Assembly (NCBI GenBank): GCA_016713535.1
Contig: JADJOY010000001.1
Coordinates: forward strand, 538,640 to 602,639
Source: JADJOY01 sp016713535 [NCBI: Deltaproteobacteria bacterium]
GTDB taxonomy: Bacteria; JADJOY01
DNA length: 64,000 nucleotides
Reading direction: 5' to 3'
Part shown: piece after piece, positions 18,267-27,677 of the stretch
Layout of the letters: the number at the start of each line of letters is the position of its first letter
Position numbering within the stretch: position 1 is the stretch's first letter
Translations under genes and position numbers: made by a program
Notes under the pieces: generated by a model
What the model was told of the DNA's origin: nothing
The model's database searches: none
Seen by the model: the letters and a program-made list of their open reading frames with translations, nothing else

Positions 18267-19607
18267 ATGGGTCTTCGAGAGCGTTGGGGTGGTCAGTCGC
18301 GCCGGACGTCCGACGGAGAGGCGCCGGGCGGTGGGGCGTCGAGGGACGATAGCTTCAAGGCCGAGCTCCATCAGCGCGTCATCGATCGGCTCGACTTCGC
18401 CGCGCTCGACACCCTCGACCCGGATGCCCTGAAGCGTCAGGTCCGAAGCGTCGTTGCATCGCTCCTCGACCAGGAGCGTGTCGGCGTGACCGGAGCCGAG
18501 CGGGAGAAGCTCGTCGAGGAGCTCGTCCACGAGACGGTCGGCTTCGGACCGCTCGAGATCCTCCTCGCCGACCCGGCCATCACCGACATCCTCGTGAACG
18601 GGTTCGAGGAGGTCTACGTCGAGCGCTTCGGCAAGCTCGAGCGTAGCCCGGTGGTGTTCCGCGACGACGACCATCTGAAGCTCATCATCGACCGCATCGT
18701 CGCGAAGGTCGGTCGGCGCATCGACGAGGCCTCACCGATGGTGGACGCGCGCCTGCCCGACGGCTCGCGAGTCAACGCCATCATCCCGCCGCTCTCCATC
18801 GACGGGCCGTGCCTGTCGATCCGTCGCTTCTTCGCTGAACGACTGACGATGGACGATCTGCTGTCGCTCGGCTCCATCACGCTGCCGATCGCGACGCTCC
18901 TCAGGGCTGCCGTCCGTGCGCGGCTCAACCTCCTGGTGAGCGGCGGAACGGGCGTCGGCAAGACCACGTTGCTCAACATCGTGTCGGGCTACATCCCGCC
19001 CAGTGAGCGGATCGTCACCATCGAGGACTCGGCGGAGCTCCGACTTCTCCAGGACCACGTCGTGAGGCTCGAGACGCGGCCCGTGAACGTCGAGGGCCGC
19101 GGCGAGGTGACGCAGCGCGACCTGCTGCGCAACAGCTTGCGAATGCGGCCCGACCGAATCATCGTCGGCGAGGTGCGTGGCAACGAAGTGTTCGACATGC
19201 TGCAGGCGATGAACACCGGTCACGACGGCTCGATCGCCACCATCCACGCCAATTCGCCACGAGATGCGCTGCACCGACTCGAGATGATGATGTTGCTGTC
19301 AGGCATCTCGATGCCCGAGCACACCATCCGGGAGCAGATTGCCTCCGCGATCCAGCTTCTCGTCAACGCGGTGCGCTTCGCGGACGGTAGCCGGCGGATC
19401 ACGCGAGTGTCGGAGATCGTCGGGATGGCGGGAGATGCGATCGTCGTCGAGGACGTGTGGGTGTTCGAGCGTCGCGGCGTCGACGCGGACGGGAAGGTGC
19501 TGGGACGGTTTCGCACCACCGGATACCGGCCGCGGTTCCTTCCGCTGCTCGAAGCCTGTGGCGAGAACCTGCCGGACGGCATGTTCGAGCCGAGTGAGGG
19601 CGCATGA
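18267..19607 (+). CDS. cpaF: Tad pilus assembly ATPase CpaF/TadA
   Basis: 446-residue secretion ATPase of the CpaF family that powers Flp pilus assembly with TadB and TadC at the inner membrane. Visible motifs: [16 protein letters not shown], Walker [14 protein letters not shown], Asp box [12 protein letters not shown], Walker [13 protein letters not shown], His box [19 protein letters not shown]. The first 40 residues are unconserved. Its stop overlaps the tadB start by 4 bases. Confidence 0.95.
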   Translation: MGLRERWGGQSRRTSDGEAPGGGASRDDSFKAELHQRVIDRLDFAALDTLDPDALKRQVRSVVASLLDQERVGVTGAEREKLVEELVHETVGFGPLEILLADPAITDILVNGFEEVYVERFGKLERSPVVFRDDDHLKLIIDRIVAKVGRRIDEASPMVDARLPDGSRVNAIIPPLSIDGPCLSIRRFFAERLTMDDLLSLGSITLPIATLLRAAVRARLNLLVSGGTGVGKTTLLNIVSGYIPPSERIVTIEDSAELRLLQDHVVRLETRPVNVEGRGEVTQRDLLRNSLRMRPDRIIVGEVRGNEVFDMLQAMNTGHDGSIATIHANSPRDALHRLEMMMLLSGISMPEHTIREQIASAIQLLVNAVRFADGSRRITRVSEIVGMAGDAIVVEDVWVFERRGVDADGKVLGRFRTTGYRPRFLPLLEACGENLPDGMFEPSEGA

Positions 19608-20461
19608 GCATGCAGGCGCTGCCGTTCGCGGTGCTGGTCGGTGTCGGCCTGTTCTTCGCCATGGTGCTCACGGCGGTGCTCACCGGGGTGTTCCGTGCAC
19701 CTGCGCCGGCTGCGGTCAATGGCCGCGCAGTCGAGCTCGGGACGCCGCGGCGCCGCGACGTCCCGGCCGCGGCTCGCGGCCCGCTGGTGTTGCTCGTCAC
19801 CGTCTCCATCGCGCTCCTGGCGCTTGCGGTGCCACCACATCGCCCGGTTCAGCTCGTGGCGGGGCTGATCCTCGGCGCGCTGATGAGCTCGTCGCTCGGC
19901 CGATGGCTCGGCCACCGTCGTCTCGAGCGATTCACGGAGCTCTTGCCCGACGCGCTCGATCTACTGGCGAGCGCGCTGCGCACCGGGCAGCCGATACGCG
20001 CGGGGTTCGATCTGCTGGCTCGCGAGATGGCGGATCCCCTCGGGAGCGAGTTCGGGCTCGTGACCCGGGACATCGAGCTCGGTGTCGGCGAGGTCGAGGC
20101 CCTCGAGAGGCTCGCCGAGCGCCTCGATTCCCTCGACGTCCAGATGCTCGTGACGTCGATCGCCGTACAGAAGGAGGTCGGCGGCAACCTCCCCGAGATC
20201 CTGGCCACGTTGTCGCAGACGATCCGCGCGCGATTCCGCATCCAGGGGCAGGTCCAGGCCTACACCGCGCAGGCCCGGCTCTCGGCCAAGGTACTGATCG
20301 CACTCCCGGTGGTGTTCGCTACCGTGCTGTACGTGATCCGGCCCACCTACCTGGCGGTGCTCGTCACCGACCCGGCGGGCCACGCGCTGCTCGTTGCTGC
20401 GCTCGCTGGTTGGCTGGTGGGCTGGCTCGTCATCCGTCAGATCCTGGCCGTGAGCGTGTGA
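19604..20461 (+). CDS. tadB: Tad inner-membrane platform protein TadB
   Basis: 285 residues, type II secretion GspF-like domain. Two hydrophobic helices near the N-terminus, the cytoplasmic F domain (DALDLLASALRTGQPIRAGF through VGGNLPEILATLSQTIR), and two C-terminal helices. It forms the inner-membrane platform with TadC. ATG at 19604 overlaps the cpaF stop. Confidence 0.9.
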   Translation: MSMQALPFAVLVGVGLFFAMVLTAVLTGVFRAPAPAAVNGRAVELGTPRRRDVPAAARGPLVLLVTVSIALLALAVPPHRPVQLVAGLILGALMSSSLGRWLGHRRLERFTELLPDALDLLASALRTGQPIRAGFDLLAREMADPLGSEFGLVTRDIELGVGEVEALERLAERLDSLDVQMLVTSIAVQKEVGGNLPEILATLSQTIRARFRIQGQVQAYTAQARLSAKVLIALPVVFATVLYVIRPTYLAVLVTDPAGHALLVAALAGWLVGWLVIRQILAVSV

Positions 20462-20471
20462 GGAGGGGGCG

Positions 20472-21389
20472 GTGGGGAGCGTGGTCGTCGGGTTGCTGGT
20501 GAGCGTCCTGGGAGGCGCGGCGGTCTTCGCCGTGTTGTGGGCCGCCTACCTGGCGTTGATGCGCGCTCCGGCTGCCGAAGCCACGGCGGCTCGCAATGGC
20601 ACACCGCGGGCGAACGCCGAGCGCCGCGAGGCCGACTTCCTGGTGGGGCTGGCGCGGTGGTCTCCACGTGCGCCCGCGTTCGCGCAGCGCTATCAATCGG
20701 CGCTGCAGCACGCCGGCTTCCAGCGCCCGGAGCACGTCGACGGGTTCTTCGGCCTGATGGTGGTGGGAGCGCTCGCCGGCATCGTGTTCGGTGCCGTGGT
20801 CGTGCCGACCTGGAGCCTCGCGCCGGGCCTGCAGGCTCTGTGGATGCTGATCGCCCCCATGGCAGGGCTGGTGCTTCCGGTGTTCTGGCTGCGGGTACGG
20901 GAGCGGGAGCGGCAGGCCGAGATCGCGCGCACTCTCCCCGATGCGCTCGACCTGATGAAGATCTGCCTCGAGGCGGGGCTCGCGATGGAGCCAGCGATGA
21001 CCCGGGTCGGCGAGGAGCTCGGCAAGCGCCGCGCTGTCCTTGGGCGCGAGCTGATCCTGACCAGCCGGCAGATCCAGGCGGGCCGGAGCCGTGCGGACGC
21101 GCTCCACGCCCTGGCCAGCCGCTGCGGGGTCCCGGAGCTCAGCAACGTGGTGATGCTCCTCAACCAGACCGAGCGCATGGGTATGGGCGTCGGCGACGTG
21201 CTGCGGACCGCGGCGGATACGAGCCGTACCCGCCGCCTGCAGCGCGCGGAGACCGAGGCCGCTCGCACGTCCGTCAAGATGATCTTCCCGCTGGCGCTCT
21301 TCCTGCTGCCAGCGATGCTGCTGGTGGTGCTCGGTCCGGCGTTCCTCCAGCTCCAGCGAGGTCTGGCGCCGCTTCTGGGTGGCCCCTGA
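20472..21389 (+). CDS. tadC: Tad inner-membrane platform protein TadC
   Basis: 305 residues, second GspF-like protein: N-terminal helix, central pair of helices, cytoplasmic domain LPDALDLMKICLEAGLAM through TERMGMGVGDVLRTAAD, and the typical C-terminal VKMIFPLALFLLPAMLLVVL. GTG start at 20472 lies ten bases after the tadB stop and follows GGAGGGGG. Completes the Tad export core in this window. Confidence 0.9.
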   Translation: MGSVVVGLLVSVLGGAAVFAVLWAAYLALMRAPAAEATAARNGTPRANAERREADFLVGLARWSPRAPAFAQRYQSALQHAGFQRPEHVDGFFGLMVVGALAGIVFGAVVVPTWSLAPGLQALWMLIAPMAGLVLPVFWLRVRERERQAEIARTLPDALDLMKICLEAGLAMEPAMTRVGEELGKRRAVLGRELILTSRQIQAGRSRADALHALASRCGVPELSNVVMLLNQTERMGMGVGDVLRTAADTSRTRRLQRAETEAARTSVKMIFPLALFLLPAMLLVVLGPAFLQLQRGLAPLLGGP

Positions 21390-21451
21390 GTGCACATGGC
21401 TCTTTCCGTCGCCCGTGGAGTACCCGGCGCGTCGACGAGGCGGGACCGTCC

Positions 21452-22039
21452 GTGTCGGTTCGCAACCTGAGCCGCGGCGTCGAGGTCGCGCGCCACCTGG
21501 AGGTCGCACTTACCACCCGCGACCGGATGCGTGGGTTGCTGGGGCGGGATCACCTCGAGCCGGATCGTGCCCTGTGGATCCGGCCGTGCAAGAGCATCCA
21601 CACGTTCGGAATGCGGTTCGTCATCGATGCCGCGTTCCTCGATCGAGAGGGCCGGGTCGTCCGGGCGTATCCAGCCCTCGCGCCGTCGAGGCTGACTCGG
21701 GTGGTGTGGTCCGCTGCCGGCGTGCTCGAGCTCGCGGCCGGGGTGCTCGAGTCGACCGGAACCCGCGTCGGGGACCTCCTCGACCTCGGGACGTGGGTCG
21801 TGTGCGATGGCCTGAGCGAGCCGCAGCGGAGATCGCGCGCTTCGCAAGTTGCGTGCTTGAATCCCTCGCTCGGGCGGGTTCGTCTGCCCGTCGACCAAAC
21901 AAGGAATCCCGAGGAGTTCGCCCGAAGTCGCGGAGCTTCGGTCGAAGTCCTGAGATTCCTTCCATTTTCCCTTGACCCGTCACCGAGAGTTCCGGTATAC
22001 CCGTCGCCACTTGAGCTCGTGGGTCGCCCGATTCGGTGA
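21452..22039 (+). CDS. DUF192 family protein
   Basis: The first 115 or so residues are a DUF192 domain: LTTRDRMRGLLGRDHLEPD, IRPCKSIHTFGMRFVIDAAFLDREGRVV and DLLDLGTWVV. DUF192 proteins are small and often periplasmic; their function is unknown. GTG at 21452 is the first good start after tadC. The frame continues about 70 residues past the domain with no DUF192-like character and runs through a promoter-like site (21972-22001), so the true protein may end earlier or a base error may have hidden its stop near 21800. Confidence 0.65.
   Translation: MSVRNLSRGVEVARHLEVALTTRDRMRGLLGRDHLEPDRALWIRPCKSIHTFGMRFVIDAAFLDREGRVVRAYPALAPSRLTRVVWSAAGVLELAAGVLESTGTRVGDLLDLGTWVVCDGLSEPQRRSRASQVACLNPSLGRVRLPVDQTRNPEEFARSRGASVEVLRFLPFSLDPSPRVPVYPSPLELVGRPIR
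21972..22001 (+). promoter_or_regulatory. Candidate sigma-70-type promoter of the exopolysaccharide locus
   Basis: TTGACC, an 18-base spacer, then TATACC, 60 bases before the ATG of the small membrane protein at 22061. The surrounding bases are noticeably richer in A+T than neighbouring genes. Seen by eye only. Confidence 0.5.
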
Positions 22040-22060
22040 TCGTTCGACCGTGGAGAACCC

Positions 22061-22177
22061 ATGCGCGGCGCCGCCAAATTCACCCTGAGTATGGTTGGAT
22101 GTGCAGCGGCGATCGTGGTGTTGGGTCCACTCGCCATGAAGGTGATGGACCTGATCTTCAAGCTGTTGGTGAAATGA
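22061..22177 (+). CDS. 38-residue putative single-pass membrane protein
   Basis: Small ORF with ATG at 22061, preceded by GGAGA seven bases upstream and by the promoter-like site at 21972-22001. The product begins MRGAAKFTLSMVGCAAAIVV and continues with a hydrophobic stretch ending in two lysines (LIFKLLVK). Its stop overlaps the start of the polysaccharide export gene (ATGA at 22174-22177), the coupling used throughout this genome, which is the best sign that it is translated. It lacks the Glu+5 of Flp pilins. Function unknown; a small regulator or subunit of the export machinery is conceivable. Confidence 0.5.
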   Translation: MRGAAKFTLSMVGCAAAIVVLGPLAMKVMDLIFKLLVK

Positions 22178-23145
22178 CGGCCTGGAGCAAGGGGATGCGG
22201 GCTCGATCCGTTCACGCTCCGACGGAAACACTACTCATCACCTGTCGCGAGCTTCGTTTGCAGAAGAACCCACCCGCTCCGCTGCGAACGGCGATCGCCG
22301 CGCTCGCCTGCGTGGCGTCGTTCTGGGTCGGCTGCGCGGCGGCCGTGGCCCAGCCCGCTCAGCCAGCCGACACGAGCGGAGCCGCGGCGAGCGTCCCGGC
22401 CGCCGCACCCAAGCTGACGCCGCGCGGCGCGCCGGTGGCGACACCGGCCGAGTCGGCGTCCGCCATTCCGCCCGGCGCCTCGGCGGCCGGTTCGACGAAC
22501 GGAGCGGCGCCGCAGAGCTACATGATCCAGCCGGGTGATCAGGTCGAGGTGCGGTTCCTCTACCACCCGTACTTCAACACCACCGTGCCGGTTCGACCGG
22601 ACGGCAAGATCACCCTGCAGATGGTGCACGACGTCCAGGCGGCCGGGCTGACGCCCATGCAGCTCTGGTAGTACCTGACGAAGCGATACGAGGCGTTGCT
22701 CGACCGCGAAGACATCACGGTCACCATGAAGAGCTTCGCCACGACGGCGAAGGCCGAGTCCGTGTACGTGGGCGGCGAGGTGCCGCTCTCGAAGGTGCTC
22801 GAGCTGACGCCCGGCATGACGGTCGTCCAGGCGATCTACGCCGCCGGCGGCCTACGCGAGTCGGCCAACACCGAGACCGTCCTCGTGCTTCGCCGGCTCT
22901 ACGCAGCGCAGCACGAGGTGCTGACGGTCAACGTCGAGGAGGTTCTCGAGGGTCGCGTGTCCGACGTGACGCTCGAGGACCGGGATGTGGTCTACATTCC
23001 CCAGACCGCGATCGCGAAGGCGAACCAGTACGTCGATCAGTACCTGAACCGGATCGTTCCACGCTGGGTGACGTCCGCGTTCGCGTTCACGTACCCGCTC
23101 ACCACGGTGCAGACTCAGACGCAGGTCATCACCACGCCTCAGTGA
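22174..23145 (+). CDS. Polysaccharide export protein (Wza family), interrupted by in-frame TAG
   Basis: Outer-membrane polysaccharide export protein. Signal-like segment IAALACVASFWVGCAAAVA, Ala/Pro-rich linker, Poly_export domain (YMIQPGDQVEVRFLYHPYFN, VRPDGKITL), then two SLBB-like repeats (VYVGGEVPLSKVLELTPGMT, VLVLRRLY). At 22669-22671 a TAG follows MQLW and the same frame continues at once with YLTKRYEALLDREDITVTM, exactly the family pattern, so this is one gene of about 323 codons with a nonsense base (or a base error; CAG is one change away). Followed by the kinase-like and chain-length genes. Confidence 0.75.
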
Positions 23146-23181
23146 GGCAAGAGCAATCGCCGGCGAAAGCACGACTCGGTC

Positions 23182-23955
23182 ATGAGCAAGAACTTCGAGG
23201 TCCTGGAGAAGAGTCTCCGGGAGAAGACCGGATCCCCAGCGGGGACGAGCGGGCTGGCGCCTGCCGGCCTGACGGCTCAGTCGGCCCTCGTGCAGCCGGC
23301 GTCGATCCCTCCACGGTTCCGGCTGCCCGACGACGTCGCCGAGGAGTACATCAAGCTCAAGACCAACCTGGTGATGGCGAAGGGCTCCGCACCACTCAAG
23401 ATGCTGGTCGTGACGGCCGCGAAGCACGGCGACGGAACCACCTCGGTGGCGACCAACCTCGCGATCGCGTACGCCGCCGACGCAACCCATCGGGTGCTCC
23501 TCATCGACGCCAGCTTCCACCGTCCGGCGTTGCACCGGGTATTCCGGTTCCCGCGTGACCCCGGCCTCACCGACCTGCTGGTCGGTGAGGGAGACTTCGA
23601 GGAAGCGATCCGTCCGACGCCGGTGCCGGAGCTCTCGGCCATCACCGCCGGACGTCCGTACGGCAACCCGACCCGGCTTCTCGAGAGCGAGCGGCTCGCG
23701 GCATTGCTCGCGTTCGCCCGCGAGCGCTTCGACGTGACCATCCTCGACGCCAGCCCGGTCCTGCCGTACTCGGACCCTCGTGTCCTCGCCACCAAGGCCG
23801 ATGGCGCGTTGCTGGTGGTCCAGGCGAACCACACCCAGATCGCCGCGGTCGAGCGTTCGAAGCGCCAGCTCGTCGGCATGGGCGCCCGCGTGGTCGGAGC
23901 CGTGATCAGCCGGCAGCGGCACTTCGTGCCGGAATTCCTCCACGACTGGGTGTGA
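23182..23955 (+). CDS. CpsD/Wzc-like P-loop protein with degenerate Walker A
   Basis: 257 residues, similar to the cytoplasmic tyrosine-autokinase domain of polysaccharide co-polymerases: YIKLKTNLVMA, MLVVTAAKHGDGTTSVATNL, VLLIDASFHRP (Walker A') and VTILDASPVLPYSD (Walker B). Active members read GEGKST in the P-loop; here it is GDGTTS, so the nucleotide-binding lysine is replaced by threonine. There is also no tyrosine-rich C-terminal tail. It is likely a non-kinase regulator of the neighbouring chain-length protein, or has altered nucleotide use (inference). Its place between wza-like and wzz-like genes is standard. Confidence 0.8.
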   Translation: MSKNFEVLEKSLREKTGSPAGTSGLAPAGLTAQSALVQPASIPPRFRLPDDVAEEYIKLKTNLVMAKGSAPLKMLVVTAAKHGDGTTSVATNLAIAYAADATHRVLLIDASFHRPALHRVFRFPRDPGLTDLLVGEGDFEEAIRPTPVPELSAITAGRPYGNPTRLLESERLAALLAFARERFDVTILDASPVLPYSDPRVLATKADGALLVVQANHTQIAAVERSKRQLVGMGARVVGAVISRQRHFVPEFLHDWV

Positions 23956-23980
23956 CGGCGTCCACGAGAGGATCGACAGC

Positions 23981-25352
23981 GTGAACGCACCGAGCGGCGG
24001 ACCGAGCTTCGAAAGCGGCGTCTACAACTTCCTCTTCGTGTTGTTCAAGCGGAAGTGGACGGTGCTCGTCACCTTCGTGGTGACGATGGGAACCATCCTG
24101 TTCGGTACCTACCTCGAGCGCCCCCTGTACGACGCGTCCACCAAGGTGTGGATCCACAAGAATCGAAGCAGTCGATCCGGTTCTTCGGGGACATCGAGAT
24201 CCCCAGATGCCGATCAACTTGTACGCGCCCACCAGCAACATCGTGGAGGTCGCGATCAGCAAGGAGATCGCGGTCAAGATGGTGAAGGAGAACGGTCTCG
24301 ACGAGCGCCGCCGCAAGTTCAAGGAAGAGCCGACCGAGTTCCGCGATGTCTTCATGTACTGGTACAAGGCGGCCCTCAAGGCTCCCATCAAGGCGGTGAA
24401 GTGGGTGCTGATCGAGGTGGGTCTGCTGTCACCGTCGGAGCGCGCCTGGTTCGCCGAGGCGGTCGACGAGTTCGAGCACGACGTCCTCGACATCAGCTCG
24501 GTCGGGGTCGAGACCGAGGTGATGAGCGTCGGTGTCTGGCTCGACGATCCGATCCTCGCCGCGAAGATCGCCAACTCGATCACCGAGGAGGTGATCAACC
24601 GGCTGCGCAGGATGGACACTCACGAGGCGGACATCTCGTTCGAGTTCGCGCGTGACCAGGTGGTGAACTCGGAGCGCAAGCTGCGCGAAGGCGAGGCGGC
24701 CGTCAGCGAGTTCAAGCGCCAGACGAACGTGCTCAGCCTCGACGACGAGAAGCGCATCAAGCTCGACCAGTTCGCCAAGCTCGAGGCCGACAGCACGGAG
24801 ATCCTGAGCAACCTCGCCCTGTACGGGGAGAAGCGGAAGCAAGCCGAGGGAGACCTCAAGCTGCAGCAGGCGCGCTTCGGCTCCCTCGAGCTCTACCGGG
24901 ACATCGAGAAGAAGGCCGTCGAATACCGCCAGACCGAGGCGAGCCTCCGGGCCAAGATGCAGGTCCTCGAGCAGGAGATCGAGCGCCAGAAGGGTGAGCT
25001 CGCGTACCTGAACGAGGTCGAGTTCGAGCTCGCCCGTCTCGAGCGAGACGTCGCGATCCGTCAGACCATCTACAACAACCTGCGCTCGAAGATGGAGGAG
25101 CTGGAGATCCAGCGGGTCAAGCTGCTCCCCGAATACGATCTCCAGATCATCGATCGCGCCCAGATCCAGCCGGGCGCCGACCCGGACTGGCCCGACTGGA
25201 CGATCAACACGATCGTCGCGATCGTGGTGGCGCTCGCGCTCGCCTTGGGCTTGCCGTTTCTGCTCGAGTTCTGGGACGACACACTGCGTAACGCCCGCGA
25301 GGTCGAGGACCGGATCGAGCTGCCAGTGCTCGCCTCGATCCGCGACTACTGA
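23981..25352 (+). CDS. Polysaccharide chain-length determinant (Wzz/GumC type), frameshifted
   Basis: Polysaccharide co-polymerase: first membrane helix TVLVTFVVTMGTILFGTYLE, a long periplasmic coiled coil (most of 24600-25100), then the closing PEYDLQIIDRAQIQPGADP and a second helix before the C-terminus. Two one-base losses split it: near 24160 (sense continues as ESKQSIRFFGDIEIP) and at the CCCC near 24203 (continues MPINLYAPTSNIVEV). Restored length is about 457 residues. GTG start at 23981. It would pair with the kinase-like protein encoded just upstream. Confidence 0.8.
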
Positions 25353-25426
25353 CCGCGCGCGTGTTGGCGCTGCCGCGGCGCGTGACGTAGACCGAGCCCG
25401 AGCGCTCGACGCGCCGATCGACGCCG

Positions 25427-26284
25427 ATGGGTTTCCTCAAGTCCTCCGTGCTGAGCCTCGCGGGCCGGGTCGATCGGCTCGGCGGTGGCGTGCCGATCCT
25501 CCTCTACCACTCTCTCGACGACGACGGCTCGGCGGTCTCGGTGCGGCCGCGCTTCTTCCGCGCGCACATGGAGTACCTGGCTCGGGCGGGGTGGCGGGTG
25601 CTCGGCATCGGTGACCTGCTGCGGGAATGGAGCGGAGCCGGTGCGCCACCCAGGAAGACGGTGGCGGTGACCCTCGACGACGGGCTGGTGAGCCAGCACC
25701 GGGTCGCATTTCCCGTGCTTCGAGACCTGGGCTTCGGCGCGACGGTGTTCGTGCCGACCGCGAAGCTCGGCACGTCCGCCGACTGGAACCTGCCGGATAG
25801 CTTCCCTGATTTTCCGCTCATGAGCTGGGACGACGCGGCCGAGATGGTCGCGGGCGGGATCGAGGTCGAGCCCCACGGCCGCCACCATCGTTCCCTGACC
25901 GCGCTGGACGCGGGCGCGCTCGCCGACGAGGTGGGCGGTGCCGCCGCGGACCTCGAGTCGCGCCTCGGCCGCAAGCCCCAGGTGTTCTCGTATCCGTACG
26001 GTCACGAGGACGAGCGGGTGCGCGCGGCCGTCCGTTCGGCCGGCATCCCATCCGCCGTGGCCGTGGCCGACGCGGTCTACCGCCCGGGCGACGACCTGTA
26101 CCGTGTTCCTCGGCTCTCGATGGACTCGACTCGTGCCGCCGACGACGCGGAAGCCGTGTTGATCCTCCGGACCGCGCTGGCGGGTACGCTCGCCGATCTG
26201 CTCAGGACGAAGCGAGCGATCCTCGGCGCGCTCGGTCGCCGCAAGCTGGTCGCGAGCCAGCAGGCGCACGCGGATCGCCGCTGA
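25427..26284 (+). CDS. Polysaccharide deacetylase (NodB domain)
   Basis: 285 residues, CE4-type fold. VPILLYHSLDDDGSAVSV near the start and TVAVTLDDGLVSQHRVAFPV, where the usual TFDDG reads TLDDG, keep the catalytic Asp pair. EPHGRHH supplies the metal-binding histidines and SYPYGHEDERV the later motif. It probably removes acetyl groups from the exported polysaccharide or its precursor. No convincing signal peptide, so a cytoplasmic or membrane-surface location is possible. Confidence 0.85.
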   Translation: MGFLKSSVLSLAGRVDRLGGGVPILLYHSLDDDGSAVSVRPRFFRAHMEYLARAGWRVLGIGDLLREWSGAGAPPRKTVAVTLDDGLVSQHRVAFPVLRDLGFGATVFVPTAKLGTSADWNLPDSFPDFPLMSWDDAAEMVAGGIEVEPHGRHHRSLTALDAGALADEVGGAAADLESRLGRKPQVFSYPYGHEDERVRAAVRSAGIPSAVAVADAVYRPGDDLYRVPRLSMDSTRAADDAEAVLILRTALAGTLADLLRTKRAILGALGRRKLVASQQAHADRR

Positions 26285-26346
26285 GCCGGGAGGCGTGGCG
26301 GCACGCATCCGCCGGGTCGACCCCTTGCCCCTCGACATGCGTCGGT

Positions 26347-26376
26347 TTGTGGGGCCGGGAGAGCGGGCCGTATACT
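26347..26376 (+). promoter_or_regulatory. Candidate promoter upstream of radical SAM gene
   Basis: TTGTGG, 18-base spacer, TATACT, ending 44 bases before the GTG at 26421. The -10 is a near-consensus match in a GC-rich setting; the -35 is weak. Confidence 0.4.
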
Positions 26377-26420
26377 GAATGACGCGCCGGTTTATGCGCG
26401 CAGACCGCAAGGAGACCCAC

Positions 26421-27539
26421 GTGCTCGAAAACGAGGCCAGTACCTCGGGCGGAGTCGATTGGCACACCCACGAGACCACGTGGACGCGCCGACCCCGCGT
26501 GAACAAGACGATCCACGCCGTGAGCTTCCGAGCCCACGGCGGCAAGCTCATCCGGCGCAACGGCCTCGGCGTGCTCAAGGCCGTCGAGGTGATGAAGCTC
26601 AAGGGCAGTGCCAGCTCGTACTGCTACAACGACCCGGTCGTGCTGCAGATCGAGAACACGAACGTCTGCAACCTGAGCTGCGAGTTCTGTCCCCGGCACC
26701 GCGACAAGAAGTACATCCCGAAGGAGATGGGGCTCGACGAGTTTCGCGAGATCCTCGACCCGTGGATCGGTAGCCTGTTCTCGATCCACATCTTCGGCCG
26801 CGGCGAGCCGCTGGTCGGGAAGCACATCTTCGAGATGATCGATCACGCCGCGGGACGGGGCGTACCGCACGTCTCGATCACGTCGAACGGCTTCCTGCTG
26901 ACGCGCGAGCGTGCTCGCGAGCTGGCGCGCAGCCGGCTCATGGAGCTACGCATCTCGGTGGATGGCGCCACCCCCGAGACCTTCCGCAAGATCCGCCAGG
27001 ACGACCTCGGCAAGCTGATGGAGAACGTCCGCTACTTCACCTCCATCTCGGACATCCCGGTCTCCCTCAACTTCGCGCTCAACGCGGTCAACTGGAACGA
27101 GATCAAGATGATGCCGAAGCTCGTGAAGGAGCTCGGCGGCCATGCGCTTCGTGTGTTCCCGGTCAACACCTACGACGAGACCATCGAGGACGACATGGGG
27201 CTCGGCCGCGACCGCCAGCGCCAGTACGGGGCGGTGGGTCGTGAGGTCGAGGAGCTCTGCAAGCAGGAAGGCTTGCAGTTCATCATGGACAAGGAAGTCG
27301 TCTCGGAGTGCGTGATCCCGTTCGTGATGGCCTTCATCAACGTCGACGGGATGCTCACCCCGTGCTGCAAGCTCGAGGAGATCCCCCTCGAGGACGTGAA
27401 GGCTGACGGCTTCCGCGCGGCGTGGAACGGCCCGCGCATGCGCGCCTTCCGCGACGCGCTCATCACCAAGAACTACCCCACGCCCTGCACCAAGATCCAG
27501 TGCATCCGGGACTTCCGGCCCAAGGCCGGCGAGGGCTGA
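26421..27539 (+). CDS. Radical SAM/SPASM protein in exopolysaccharide locus
   Basis: 372 residues. The AdoMet cluster motif CNLSCEFC (CxxxCxxC) sits in IENTNVCNLSCEFCPRHRD, followed by GRGEPLVGKH and SITSNGFLL, as in radical SAM enzymes. The C-terminal SPASM-like region has TPCCKLEE and PCTKIQC with cysteines for extra Fe-S clusters. GTG at 26421 is preceded by AAGGAG seven bases upstream, a better start than the open frame at 26379. Substrate unknown; the setting suggests modification of a sugar or a lipid-linked glycan rather than a peptide, since no small precursor-peptide gene is seen. Confidence 0.8.
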   Translation: MLENEASTSGGVDWHTHETTWTRRPRVNKTIHAVSFRAHGGKLIRRNGLGVLKAVEVMKLKGSASSYCYNDPVVLQIENTNVCNLSCEFCPRHRDKKYIPKEMGLDEFREILDPWIGSLFSIHIFGRGEPLVGKHIFEMIDHAAGRGVPHVSITSNGFLLTRERARELARSRLMELRISVDGATPETFRKIRQDDLGKLMENVRYFTSISDIPVSLNFALNAVNWNEIKMMPKLVKELGGHALRVFPVNTYDETIEDDMGLGRDRQRQYGAVGREVEELCKQEGLQFIMDKEVVSECVIPFVMAFINVDGMLTPCCKLEEIPLEDVKADGFRAAWNGPRMRAFRDALITKNYPTPCTKIQCIRDFRPKAGEG

Positions 27540-27677
27540 CCCGCGCACCCCGCGCGGCGTTCGGTTGCCCGGCCGCTCGGCCCTCGGATAGAAATGCCCG
27601 GATGGGCCGGTCGGGCCGGCCCTCGCTGCTCCAACACCGGAACGACGAGTCGCCGGTCCTTGGCCGGAGGTCCCCGC

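Noticed and set aside
22061-22177. Small ORF as the missing Flp pilin
   Set aside because: No G/xxxxE processing site and no Glu+5; it is coupled to the export gene rather than to the Tad genes.
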